Of a DNA stretch of 64,000 bases, positions 56,551 through 64,000 are shown piece by piece. Under the pieces are notes generated by a model. That model made no database searches. It had not been told where the DNA came from and was given only the letters and a program-made list of their open reading frames with translations. A program made the translations under genes and the position numbers. The stretch lies in assembly GCA_047601745.1 (NCBI GenBank), contig JASGIS010000001.1:3534001-3598000 (forward strand), written 5' to 3'. Numbering within the stretch: position 1 is the stretch's first letter; every line of letters starts with the position of its first letter. Source of the DNA: JAKPAM01 sp047601745 (lineage in GTDB: Bacteria; Pseudomonadota; Gammaproteobacteria; Burkholderiales; Burkholderiaceae_E).

Positions 56551-58842
56551 ATGGACCCACAACTTCGCCAAGCGGCGCTCGAATACCACGAGCAGGGACG
56601 GCCGGGCAAGATCAGCGTCACGGCCACCAAGCAGCTGTCCAACCAACGGGACCTGGCGCTCGCGTATTCGCCCGGCGTCGCGGCGGCCTGCGAGGAGATC
56701 GTCAAGGATCCGTCGACGGTCTCGCGCTACACGGCCCGGGCCAACCTGGTCGGCGTCGTCACCAACGGCACCGCGGTGCTGGGCCTCGGTCACATCGGCC
56801 CGATGGCCGCCAAGCCGGTGATGGAAGGCAAGGCGGTGCTGTTCAAGAAGTTCGCCGGCATCGACGTGTTCGACATCGAGCTGAACCAGCTCGACACCGA
56901 TGCGCTGATCGAGACGATCGCCGCGCTCGAGCCCACGTTCGGCGGCATCAACCTCGAGGACATCAAGGCGCCGGACTGCTTCATCATCGAGCGCGCGCTG
57001 CGCAAGCGGATGAAGATCCCGGTGTTCCACGACGATCAGCACGGTACCGCGATCGTCGTCGGCGCGGCGCTGATCAACGGCCTGAAGGTCGTCGACAAGC
57101 AGATCGGCCGGATCAAGGTCGTCTGCAGCGGCGCCGGCGCGGCCGCGCTGGCCTGTCTCGATCTGCTGGTCGATCTGGGCGTGCTGGTCGAGAACATCTT
57201 CGTGTCGGATCTGGCCGGCGTCGTCTACCGCGGACGCCAGGAGCTGATGGATCCGGACAAGGAACGCTTCGCGCAGCCGACCGACGCGCGGACGCTGGAC
57301 GACATCATCGACGGCGCGGACATGTTCCTGGGCCTGTCGGCCGGCGGCGTGCTCAAGCCGCACATGGTCGCGAAGATGGCGCCGCGGCCGCTGGTGTTCG
57401 CGCTGGCCAATCCGAATCCCGAGATCCTGCCCGAAGACGTCAAGGCCGTGCGCGACGATGCGATCATCGCCACCGGACGCACCGATTACCCGAACCAGGT
57501 CAACAACGTCCTGTGCTTTCCGTTCATCTTCCGCGGAGCGCTGGACGTCGGCGCGACGACGATCACGCGCGAGATGGAAGTGGCCGCCGTCCATGCGTTG
57601 GCCGAACTGGCGCGCGCCGAGCAGTCCGACGTCGTCGCCAGCGCCTATGCGTCGGTGCCGCTGAGCTTCGGTCCCGAATACCTGATTCCGAAGCCGTTCG
57701 ACCCGCGGCTGATCGCGCGGATCGCACCCGCGGTCGCGCGGGCTGCGATGGCCGTCGGCGTGGCCACGCGGCCGATCGACGACTTCGACCGCTACGTGCG
57801 CCAGCTCGAGCAGTTCGTCTACCACTCGGGCGGCTTCATGAAGCCGATCTTCAGCCTGGCGGCGCGCGTGCCGACGCAGCGCATCGTTTATTCCGAGGGT
57901 GAGGACGAACGCGTGCTGCGCGCGGTGCAGGTCGTCGTCGACGAGGGACTCGCGCGGCCGATCCTGATCGGACGGCCGACGATCCTCGAACGGCGCATCG
58001 AGCGCTACGGCCTGCGCCTGAAGGCCGGCGAGCACTTCGACGTGGTCAACCCCGATTGGGACGACCGCTATCGCCGCTACTGGCAGGAATACCACCGCCT
58101 GTCCGCGCGCCGCGGCGTGACGATCCCGTACGCCAAGCTCGAGATGCGGCGCCGCCACACGCTGATCGGCGCGATGATGATCCATCTCGGCGACGCCGAC
58201 GGCATGATCTGCGGCACTTATGGCTCGTTCGCCGAACACCTGAACTACATCGACCGCGTCATCGGCCGCCGTTCGGGCTGCGGCGTCTACGCGGCGATGA
58301 ACACCGTGGTGCTGCCCAACCGCACGGTCACGCTCGTCGACACCCACGTCAATCCGGATCCGTCGGCGGCCGAGCTCGCGCAGATCACGCTGCTGGCGGC
58401 CGAAGAGCTGCGCCGCTTCGGCATCGAGCCGAAGGTCGCGCTGGTGTCGCACTCGAGCTTCGGCACCTCGTCGCTGCCGTCGGCGCAGAAGATGCGCGAT
58501 ACGCTCGAGCTGCTGCGCCAGACGGCGCCCGACCTGGACGTCGACGGCGAGATGCACGGCGACGCGGCGCTCGACGCCGAATACCGCAAGAAGGTGATGC
58601 CGTCGACGACGCTGCCCGGCTCGGCCAACCTGCTCGTGCTGCCCGACATCGACTCGGCCAACATCTCGTACAACCTGCTGAAGGTTTCGGCCGGCAACAA
58701 CGTGGCGATCGGGCCGGTGCTGCTGGGCGCCGCGCGTCCGGTGACCGTGCTGACGGCCTCGGCCACCGTTCGCCGGATCGTCAACATGACGGCCTGGACC
58801 GTCGTCGACGCCGCCTCCGAACGGATCCAGGGCGACGAATAG
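56551..58842 (+). CDS. maeB: NADP-dependent malic enzyme with phosphotransacetylase-like domain
   Basis: A 763-residue fusion. Residues about 1-430 are malic enzyme: YSPGVAAACEEI, the acid/base Lys-Asp region FHDDQHGTAIVV, the nucleotide fold VVCSGAGAAALACLDLL and LSAGGVLKP. The remainder resembles phosphate acetyltransferase (LIGRPTILERRIERYGLRL to LTASATVRRIVNMT) and is thought regulatory, sensing acetyl-CoA. It oxidatively decarboxylates malate to pyruvate, supplying NADPH. Length fits E. coli MaeB (759). Confidence 0.95.
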   Translation: MDPQLRQAALEYHEQGRPGKISVTATKQLSNQRDLALAYSPGVAAACEEIVKDPSTVSRYTARANLVGVVTNGTAVLGLGHIGPMAAKPVMEGKAVLFKKFAGIDVFDIELNQLDTDALIETIAALEPTFGGINLEDIKAPDCFIIERALRKRMKIPVFHDDQHGTAIVVGAALINGLKVVDKQIGRIKVVCSGAGAAALACLDLLVDLGVLVENIFVSDLAGVVYRGRQELMDPDKERFAQPTDARTLDDIIDGADMFLGLSAGGVLKPHMVAKMAPRPLVFALANPNPEILPEDVKAVRDDAIIATGRTDYPNQVNNVLCFPFIFRGALDVGATTITREMEVAAVHALAELARAEQSDVVASAYASVPLSFGPEYLIPKPFDPRLIARIAPAVARAAMAVGVATRPIDDFDRYVRQLEQFVYHSGGFMKPIFSLAARVPTQRIVYSEGEDERVLRAVQVVVDEGLARPILIGRPTILERRIERYGLRLKAGEHFDVVNPDWDDRYRRYWQEYHRLSARRGVTIPYAKLEMRRRHTLIGAMMIHLGDADGMICGTYGSFAEHLNYIDRVIGRRSGCGVYAAMNTVVLPNRTVTLVDTHVNPDPSAAELAQITLLAAEELRRFGIEPKVALVSHSSFGTSSLPSAQKMRDTLELLRQTAPDLDVDGEMHGDAALDAEYRKKVMPSTTLPGSANLLVLPDIDSANISYNLLKVSAGNNVAIGPVLLGAARPVTVLTASATVRRIVNMTAWTVVDAASERIQGDE

Positions 58843-58865
58843 CGCCGGCGGCCGCGGCGGCGGGC

Positions 58866-58889
58866 GGCCCGGCCTTCCGGGACCGGGCC
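58866..58889. terminator. GC hairpin after maeB
   Basis: Arms GGCCCGG and CCGGGCC with a 10-base loop lie about 25 bases after the maeB stop. No T-run follows. Confidence 0.35.
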
Positions 58890-58933
58890 CGCGCCGTTCG
58901 TCGGCTCCGGCAAATCGGCCGGACCTGCCTCGA

Positions 58934-58963
58934 TTGACCGTTCCGGTTCGCCCTCGATAGCCT
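58934..58963 (+). promoter_or_regulatory. Possible promoter of the DUF1631 gene
   Basis: TTGACC and TAGCCT are separated by 18 bases. The -10 is a weak match. It lies 117 bases before the ATG at 59080. Confidence 0.35.
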
Positions 58964-59079
58964 GAGGTCATTCCGTTACGTTCCGCCGTGCCGTCGTTGC
59001 GCACCCGAACGAAACGTCGATCGTCCCGCAGTGACGACCCGCGGTTTCCGGGTGTCGTCAGCAATCCTTCGGCAACCGA

Positions 59080-61533
59080 ATGGCAGCAGACTTCTCCTCT
59101 TCGTCGACCGGTCGATCGACCGATGGCGAAGCCACGCCCGCGCAGGACGTCCCCGCCGATCCGCTGACGCGCGCCGCGCTGATGAAGGATTGCCGCGAAT
59201 ACCTGGTGTCCCAGTTGTCCGAGATGGTGGCAGGTGCGCTGACGCGGATCGCCGACGACCTGATGGACAACGCGCTGCGATCGCTGAGCCGCTTCGAGCA
59301 GCAGGCGATGATGGAGGCCGTGGCTCTCGTGCGCAGCCACCGCGACCAGATGGCCGCGACGTTTCGCGACGCGTTCGTCGACAGCTTCGAGCGGCGCGCG
59401 CAGGGCCAGTCGCAGGATTCGGCGCCCATGCCCGACGGCGAACTGAGCCTGATCGACGATTCGGTGCTGTCGGGCAAGCTCAACGTCGATCGCCTCGTGC
59501 ATCGCTCGCGCAGCCGGCTCGATCCGGACGAGGTGCTGGGGATGCGCGCGCGGCTGGCGGCGCTGCTCGAACGCGAATGGTTCGAGGAGAACGAACACCC
59601 GGCCGCGCCCGAGGCCGTGTACGAGGCGCTCAAGCAGGCGGTTTCGGCCTGGTCGGGCGAGCCGGCCGTGCAGGCCGCGATCCTCGACGCGTTCGAGCCG
59701 CACGTGACCGCGCAGTTGAACCAGGTCTACCAGCAGGCCAACGAGCGCCTGCGCATGCATCGCGTGATGCCCAAGATCCGGCGACCGGTGCTGCGCGCGC
59801 GGGCCGCGGACGCCCGCTCCCAGCGGACCGGCGGCGGCAGTGACGGCTCGGCCGACGCGGGTGCCGGCGCGATGCCTGGCGTGATGCCAGGTGCGATGTC
59901 CGGCGGCGCGGCGGCCGGCCGGAGCGCCGCAGCGGCGCCGACCGTCGAAGGGTTCGCGGCGGCGATGCAGGATCCGATCCTTCAATGGCAGATGTCGCTC
60001 GAGCAGTTGGGGCGGGGGATTCCCGCCGCGCGCGATGCCGTCGCGCGGATGCTGACCGACCCGGACAGTTTCGGCGTGGCCGATCTGCCGCTGCCGGACG
60101 TGCAGTCGCCGCTGCTGCAGTCGTTGTCGGGGTTGCAGTCGCGGCTGCCGTCGGAGGCATTGGCCGACGCCGCGGGCGTGCCGTCGGGGCGCCTGGGCGC
60201 GCAGGTGGCCGCGCAGATGTCCGATCGCGCGCGCGACCAGGGCTCGCCGCTGGACCAGTTGACCGTGGAGATCGTCTCCATGGTGTTCGACTACATCTAT
60301 GCCGACCCGCGGCTCGGCGATCTGGTCAAGAACCAGTTGCTGCGCCTGCAGGTCGTGGCGGTCAAGGCCGCGCTGATCGATCGCAGCTTCTTCGCGCGCC
60401 GCGCGCATCCGATGCGCCAGTTGATCGACCGGATCACCGAGATGGCGACCGATCCGGACGTCGATTTCGCGGTCGACTCGCCATTGTCCAAAGGGCTGGC
60501 CGAACTGATCGGCTGGATCCTGAGCACGTTCGATCAGGATCTGTCGACGTTCGACGAGGCGCTGTGCCGCCTGGCCGAACTGGCCGAGCAGGAGCAGCAG
60601 CGCCGCGCCGAACGGATCGCCGGGCTGACCCGCGAAGCCGAACGCAACGAACTGCGTGCGCAGGAGACGGCCCGCGCGCAGCAACTGCTGCAACAGCGCT
60701 GCGACGAATCGACGCCGGGTTTCCTCAAGCAGTTCCTCGACGACTGGTGGGCGCAGGTGATGGCCGAGCTGGCGGTCGCCGAGCCGGAGCCCGAACGGAT
60801 GTCCGCCGCCGAGGCCCTGCATCTGGCCGAAGCGCTGATCTGGAGCGTGGCGCCGAAGCTGGCCGACGAAGTCAGCCGGCTGGCCGTCATGCTGCCGCGG
60901 ATCCTGCAGGGGCTCGGCCGCGGCCTGTCGGTGATCGCGATGCCCGAGGCGCCGCGGCAGGCGTTCTTCAATGAACTGCTGCGCGTGCATACGTCGGCGA
61001 TCGCGACGGCCAAGTCCGCGCAGGCGCAGCGTGTCGCGGTCTTCAACGCGACCGCCCGGGTACGGATGCGCAGCGACGGCGAGCTGCAGTTCCAGCCGAC
61101 GCGCACGTTCGAGACGACGGCCACGCGATCACCCGAGTCGCTCGAGCCGGCGCCGGTCGCGCAGGCGCGCAGCCGGTTGGCGGGCCAGGTGCAGCGCGGC
61201 GATCGCCTGGAGATCGACGAGGACGGACAGACGCTGCGCTTCAAGCTGGCGTGGATCAGTCCGTCGCAAAAGCTTTACGTGCTGAGCCGCCATCCGGACG
61301 AAGCGCGTTCGCTGGACGCCGTCGCGTTCGCACGATTGTTCGAATCGGGCCGCGCGCGCGTGACCGAGCGACGCAGCGCCACCGATGCCGCGATCCGGAT
61401 GGCCGCGGCCAACGCGGCGCTGCCGCGGGAGTCGACGCCGGCAACGCCGACCGACACGGCGGTCACCGCGGTCACCGCGGTCGCCGCGGCGGTGGCGGTC
61501 GCCGGTGACGAAGCGATGCTTCGCAGCGCATAG
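59080..61533 (+). CDS. DUF1631 domain protein
   Basis: An 817-residue cytoplasmic protein that matches DUF1631, found in beta- and gammaproteobacteria. The helical N-terminal region includes SQLSEMVAGALTRIADDLMD and FEQQAMMEAVALVR. The conserved middle has IVSMVFDYIYADPRL, KAALIDRSFFARRAHPMRQL and WILSTFDQDLSTFDEAL. A C-terminal beta-rich segment, LRFKLAWISPSQKLYVLSRH, resembles a PilZ-like end. A disordered Gly/Ala/Met linker separates N and middle parts (about 255-285). Function is unknown. Confidence 0.85.
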   Translation: MAADFSSSSTGRSTDGEATPAQDVPADPLTRAALMKDCREYLVSQLSEMVAGALTRIADDLMDNALRSLSRFEQQAMMEAVALVRSHRDQMAATFRDAFVDSFERRAQGQSQDSAPMPDGELSLIDDSVLSGKLNVDRLVHRSRSRLDPDEVLGMRARLAALLEREWFEENEHPAAPEAVYEALKQAVSAWSGEPAVQAAILDAFEPHVTAQLNQVYQQANERLRMHRVMPKIRRPVLRARAADARSQRTGGGSDGSADAGAGAMPGVMPGAMSGGAAAGRSAAAAPTVEGFAAAMQDPILQWQMSLEQLGRGIPAARDAVARMLTDPDSFGVADLPLPDVQSPLLQSLSGLQSRLPSEALADAAGVPSGRLGAQVAAQMSDRARDQGSPLDQLTVEIVSMVFDYIYADPRLGDLVKNQLLRLQVVAVKAALIDRSFFARRAHPMRQLIDRITEMATDPDVDFAVDSPLSKGLAELIGWILSTFDQDLSTFDEALCRLAELAEQEQQRRAERIAGLTREAERNELRAQETARAQQLLQQRCDESTPGFLKQFLDDWWAQVMAELAVAEPEPERMSAAEALHLAEALIWSVAPKLADEVSRLAVMLPRILQGLGRGLSVIAMPEAPRQAFFNELLRVHTSAIATAKSAQAQRVAVFNATARVRMRSDGELQFQPTRTFETTATRSPESLEPAPVAQARSRLAGQVQRGDRLEIDEDGQTLRFKLAWISPSQKLYVLSRHPDEARSLDAVAFARLFESGRARVTERRSATDAAIRMAAANAALPRESTPATPTDTAVTAVTAVAAAVAVAGDEAMLRSA

Positions 61534-61616
61534 GTTCGATCCGGGTTCCGCGTCCGGCGTCGCACCGAATCACCCGGTGCTTGGATCACCCGCGCTTTGG
61601 CATTAGCATTGCCCGG

Positions 61617-62039
61617 ATGCCGACGTTCCTTCGATCGTTTCATCCGGCCCGCTGGCTGGCGGCCGCGATGTTCGGTGCGCTGCTGGCCTGCGCCGGACTG
61701 CTGCATTCAGGCGAGGCCGTCGCGCGCGGCGTCGATCCCTCGGAAGCGCGGATCGCATGGGTCGATGCGAGCGAGCTGCCGGTCGAGGCGCAGCGGATGC
61801 TGGCGACGATCCAGCGAGGCGGACCCTTCGCATCGGCGAAAGACGGAATTGTTTTTTTCAACCGGGAAAAGCTGTTACCGTATCGTCCCAGAGGCTACTA
61901 CACCGAATACACGGTGCGTACGCCAGGTGTGCGGAATCGCGGCGCCCGGCGGATCATTGCAGGCGGCGATCCACGGACCTCGGGGGTGTACTACTACACC
62001 GAGGATCACTACCAGAGCTTCAGACGGATTCGGGAGTGA
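61617..62039 (+). CDS. Secreted barnase-family ribonuclease
   Basis: A 140-residue microbial RNase of the N1/T1/barnase superfamily. Catalytic residues by motif are Glu97 in TEYTV, Arg111 in RGARRI and His131 in EDHYQSF. GIVFFNREKLLP is the conserved strand before the glutamate. The N-terminus is a signal peptide (WLAAAMFGALLACAGLLH). LLAC also fits a lipobox, so lipidation is possible. The barstar-like inhibitor gene starts five bases after the stop codon, protecting the cell before export. Confidence 0.88.
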   Translation: MPTFLRSFHPARWLAAAMFGALLACAGLLHSGEAVARGVDPSEARIAWVDASELPVEAQRMLATIQRGGPFASAKDGIVFFNREKLLPYRPRGYYTEYTVRTPGVRNRGARRIIAGGDPRTSGVYYYTEDHYQSFRRIRE

Positions 62040-62043
62040 TGTG

Positions 62044-62535
62044 ATGACTGCTTTCAGCAACATTCCTCCGCACGCCGTGCTCCCGCTCAGCGCTTACCCG
62101 CTGCAGGAGCTGCAGCTGGCCGCGCGCCGTGCCGACCAGCGAGTGCTGCAGGTCGATCTGCAGGCGGGCACCGACAAGAAGGACATTCTCAAGCGGATCG
62201 CTAAGGGGTTGGGATTGCCGGCGCACTTCGGCAACAACCTCGATGCGCTGTACGACTGCGTCACCGATCTGGCGCCGTTGGACGATGCATTGCATCCGGG
62301 CATCGTCATCATCCTGCAGAACATTCCGGAAACCGCGCGATTCGACGCCGTGCAACGCGACGAACTGCTCGATGTGTTCCGCAGCGCGGCCGACTATTTC
62401 TACGACCGCAAGACGGCGTTCCGCGTGTTCTATTCGGTGTATCGCGCGACGGCGGCACCGCATGCGGATCCGCACGCGCCCGACACGCATGTCGCCGACA
62501 AGCATTCGACGACCAAGCATCCGCCGCCGGGCTGA
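62044..62535 (+). CDS. Barstar-family ribonuclease inhibitor
   Basis: A 163-residue protein. The barstar fold is seen as RVLQVDLQAGTDKKDILKRI and GLPAHFGNNLDALYDCVTDL, with the acidic helix that plugs the barnase active site. IVIILQNIPE follows as the central strand. A His/Thr-rich tail of about 25 residues is added beyond the domain. There is no signal peptide, as expected for a cytoplasmic antidote to the secreted RNase encoded just upstream. An in-frame GTG at 62041 is an alternative start. Confidence 0.9.
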   Translation: MTAFSNIPPHAVLPLSAYPLQELQLAARRADQRVLQVDLQAGTDKKDILKRIAKGLGLPAHFGNNLDALYDCVTDLAPLDDALHPGIVIILQNIPETARFDAVQRDELLDVFRSAADYFYDRKTAFRVFYSVYRATAAPHADPHAPDTHVADKHSTTKHPPPG

Positions 62536-62570
62536 GCGCGCACCGGGCTCGAACCTCGCGTGAACGGGCG

Positions 62571-63320
62571 CTAAGCGTCGCCCCAGATCGCCTGCAGCGT
62601 CGCGATCGCGGCCAGCCCGGCGGTCTCGGTGCGCAGGATGCGCGGGCCCAGGCTGACCGGTTCGAAGCCGATCGATACGGCATCGCTCTGCTCGGCGTCG
62701 CTGAAGCCCGACTCCGGGCCGACCAGTAGCGTGACGGCCGGCGCGTACGGCCGGGCGCGCGCCCATTCCGACAGGCGCGAGGCCGGACGGCCGTCCGTGG
62801 GCGGCGCCAGCAGCAGCCGCGGCGATGCCGGATCGAGCAGCGCCGGCAGCGTGCTCCAGTCGGTGACCGCGGCCAGGTCGACCAATTCGTCGCGGCCGCA
62901 CTGCATGCAGGCGGCGATGACCAATCGCTGCCAGTGGTCGTGCCGCCGGGCCGCACGGTCGGCATCCAGGCGAACCTTGCCGCGCTGCGCGAGCAGCGGC
63001 ACGATCCGGGCGACGCCCAGCTCGGTCGCCTTCTCGATCGCCCAATCCATCTTGTCGGCCGATGCGATGCCCTGGACCAGCGTGATCCGCGGCGCGTCGA
63101 GGCGGTTGGCCGCCAGCGCCGGACCGATGCGCAGCGTGCCCTGGTGCTTGCGCAGCGTCTCGATCGTCGCGTGGTGGCGGTGTCCGCGGCCGTCGAAGAC
63201 CTGCAGCGATCGGCCGACCGGCAGGCGCAGCACCTGCGCCAGATGATGCGCCTGCTCGGCGCTGAGCACCGCCAGCTCGCCGTCGCGCAGCACGGCCGGC
63301 AGGTAAAGCCGCGGCGTCAT
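62571..63320 (-). CDS. rsmE: 16S rRNA m3U1498 methyltransferase
   Basis: A 249-residue SPOUT methyltransferase that N3-methylates U1498 of 16S rRNA. It starts with a PUA-like domain (TPRLYLPAVLRDGELAVLS, HHLAQVLRL). The knotted SAM domain follows, with KMDWAIEKATELGV, LLVGPESGFSDAEQ and LGPRILRTETAGLAAI, all diagnostic of RsmE. It lies eight bases downstream of the speE stop on the same strand, so the two are probably co-transcribed. Confidence 0.95.
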   Translation of the reverse strand: MTPRLYLPAVLRDGELAVLSAEQAHHLAQVLRLPVGRSLQVFDGRGHRHHATIETLRKHQGTLRIGPALAANRLDAPRITLVQGIASADKMDWAIEKATELGVARIVPLLAQRGKVRLDADRAARRHDHWQRLVIAACMQCGRDELVDLAAVTDWSTLPALLDPASPRLLLAPPTDGRPASRLSEWARARPYAPAVTLLVGPESGFSDAEQSDAVSIGFEPVSLGPRILRTETAGLAAIATLQAIWGDA

Positions 63321-63328
63321 CGCGGGCC

Positions 63329-64000
63329 CTAGCGTGCGGCGGCCGCTTCGGGCAGCAGCCGCCGCACGAAGTTGGGCAGCGCGAACAGCGCGTGGTGCAC
63401 GTCGGGGTTGTAGTACTCGAGATCGCCGATCGCGCGTTCGCGCAGCCGCTCGCGCAGCGTGGCCGCGTCGACGGTGCGCGGATCCAGCGTCATCGACGCG
63501 ACCGCCATGCCCCAGTACGCGCCGTACAGCGGGATGTACAGGCCCAGCGGCGCGACTTTGTCGAACACCCGGCCCAGTTCGGCCAGCAGGTGCCGGACGC
63601 GTTCGGGCGAGAACACCGGCGAGCCGATGTGCAGCGTGACCGCGCCGCCCGGCGCGAGCCGTTCGCGCAGCAGCGTGAAGAACTCGCGCGTGTACAGCTT
63701 GCGGGCCGGCGTGTCCGGATCGGTCAGGTCGAGCACGATCAGGTCGAAGCGGGCATCGTGCTCGCGCGCGTAGGCCAGGCCGTCGCCGATCACCAGCTCG
63801 AGCCGCGGATCGTCGAACGCGCCGCGGTGCACGGCGCCCAGGTGGCGGCGCGCGATGTCGACGACCATCGGATCGAGTTCGGCGACCGTCACCGATTCGA
63901 TGCCCGGATGCTTGAGCATCTCCTCGCTCGAACCGCCGTCGCCGCCGCCGACGATCAGCGCGCGGCGCGGTGACGGATGCGCGAGCGCCGCGCAATGCAC
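63329..64000 (-). CDS. speE: Polyamine aminopropyltransferase (spermidine synthase), 5' end outside window
   Basis: The C-terminal 223 residues of a spermidine synthase, which joins decarboxylated SAM to putrescine. The frame enters from the right edge, where a GTG codon is internal. The SAM-like fold motif RALIVGGGDGGSSEEML and the gate residues VAELDPMVVDIARRH are present. GDGLAYAREHDARFDLIVLDLTDP carries the catalytic aspartate. The N-terminal beta domain is missing from the window. Confidence 0.93.
   Translation of the reverse strand: MHCAALAHPSPRRALIVGGGDGGSSEEMLKHPGIESVTVAELDPMVVDIARRHLGAVHRGAFDDPRLELVIGDGLAYAREHDARFDLIVLDLTDPDTPARKLYTREFFTLLRERLAPGGAVTLHIGSPVFSPERVRHLLAELGRVFDKVAPLGLYIPLYGAYWGMAVASMTLDPRTVDAATLRERLRERAIGDLEYYNPDVHHALFALPNFVRRLLPEAAAAR

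Noticed and set aside
56125..60990. Very long open frame (1621 codons) on the minus strand opposite maeB and the DUF1631 gene
   Set aside because: It runs antisense to two well-supported genes and its product is rich in Arg, His, Asp and Gln with no domain pattern. Such frames are an effect of GC-rich codon usage.

Overview
The window is high-GC DNA, roughly two thirds G+C or more, from a betaproteobacterium most likely in the Burkholderiales. Evidence: a Bug-type tricarboxylate-transport binding protein, the cysI-DUF934-cysH-cysD-cysN-cobA sulfate-assimilation order, a DUF1631 protein, and strong GCG/CCG/ACG/GTC codon preference. No rRNA, tRNA, CRISPR array or intact insertion sequence was seen. 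Both ends cut genes: a LysR regulator at the left and speE at the right.

Regions, left to right. 1-9600 holds housekeeping genes: LysR regulator, SIMPL protein, msrB, a [2Fe-2S] ferredoxin, a universal stress protein, dacB, ubiD, a lytic transglycosylase and an aminotransferase. 9732-15738 is a tightly packed sulfate-assimilation operon making sulfide from sulfate by way of APS, plus the sirohaem methyltransferase. 15854-21663 has a YafJ-like amidotransferase, a CaiB CoA-transferase, a 48-residue membrane protein, an epoxide-hydrolase-like enzyme, an enoyl-CoA hydratase and a MazE/VapC-type toxin-antitoxin pair. 21783-28541 is the sulfate importer and regulator region: cysA-cysW-cysT-peroxiredoxin in one unit, sbp and cysB in another, with a degenerate EAL protein between them. 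A 16-base motif is shared upstream of cysI, sbp and the peroxiredoxin-cysTWA unit, and is a good candidate CysB (or related) site.

28713-37101 is a divergent catabolic locus: aminotransferase, Bug binding protein, enoyl-CoA hydratase and CaiB CoA-transferase on the minus strand; a GntR regulator and a 1084-residue FAD/Fe-S dehydrogenase on the plus strand. Two TTTGyATGCAAA palindromes lie about six helical turns apart between the two arms. 37103-37916 holds a Phd/VapC pair with an antitoxin relic in front. A solitary amino-acid-type binding protein and an ABC exporter follow.

41161-43365 is the most unusual stretch. A PEP-CTERM protein with a sigma-54 promoter and an upstream dyad, plus a sterol-desaturase-family membrane enzyme, sits between the true end of the ABC exporter gene and a second, decayed 120-bp copy of that end. 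This looks like an acquired cassette. 43459-45133 holds small uncharacterised genes and a glutathione transferase. 45299-47660 is a divergent lysA/LysR pair with somewhat different codon choice.

47808-51275 holds VOC, SMP-30 and glutamate-synthase-like genes. 51269-56278 is a probable Fur-controlled membrane redox operon (PepSY, DUF2271, DUF4198, ApbE, diflavin reductase). 56551-64000 holds maeB, a DUF1631 gene, a barnase/barstar pair, rsmE and the start-truncated speE. Short tandem repeats, mostly in frame, recur through the window in coding tails, linkers and leaders.
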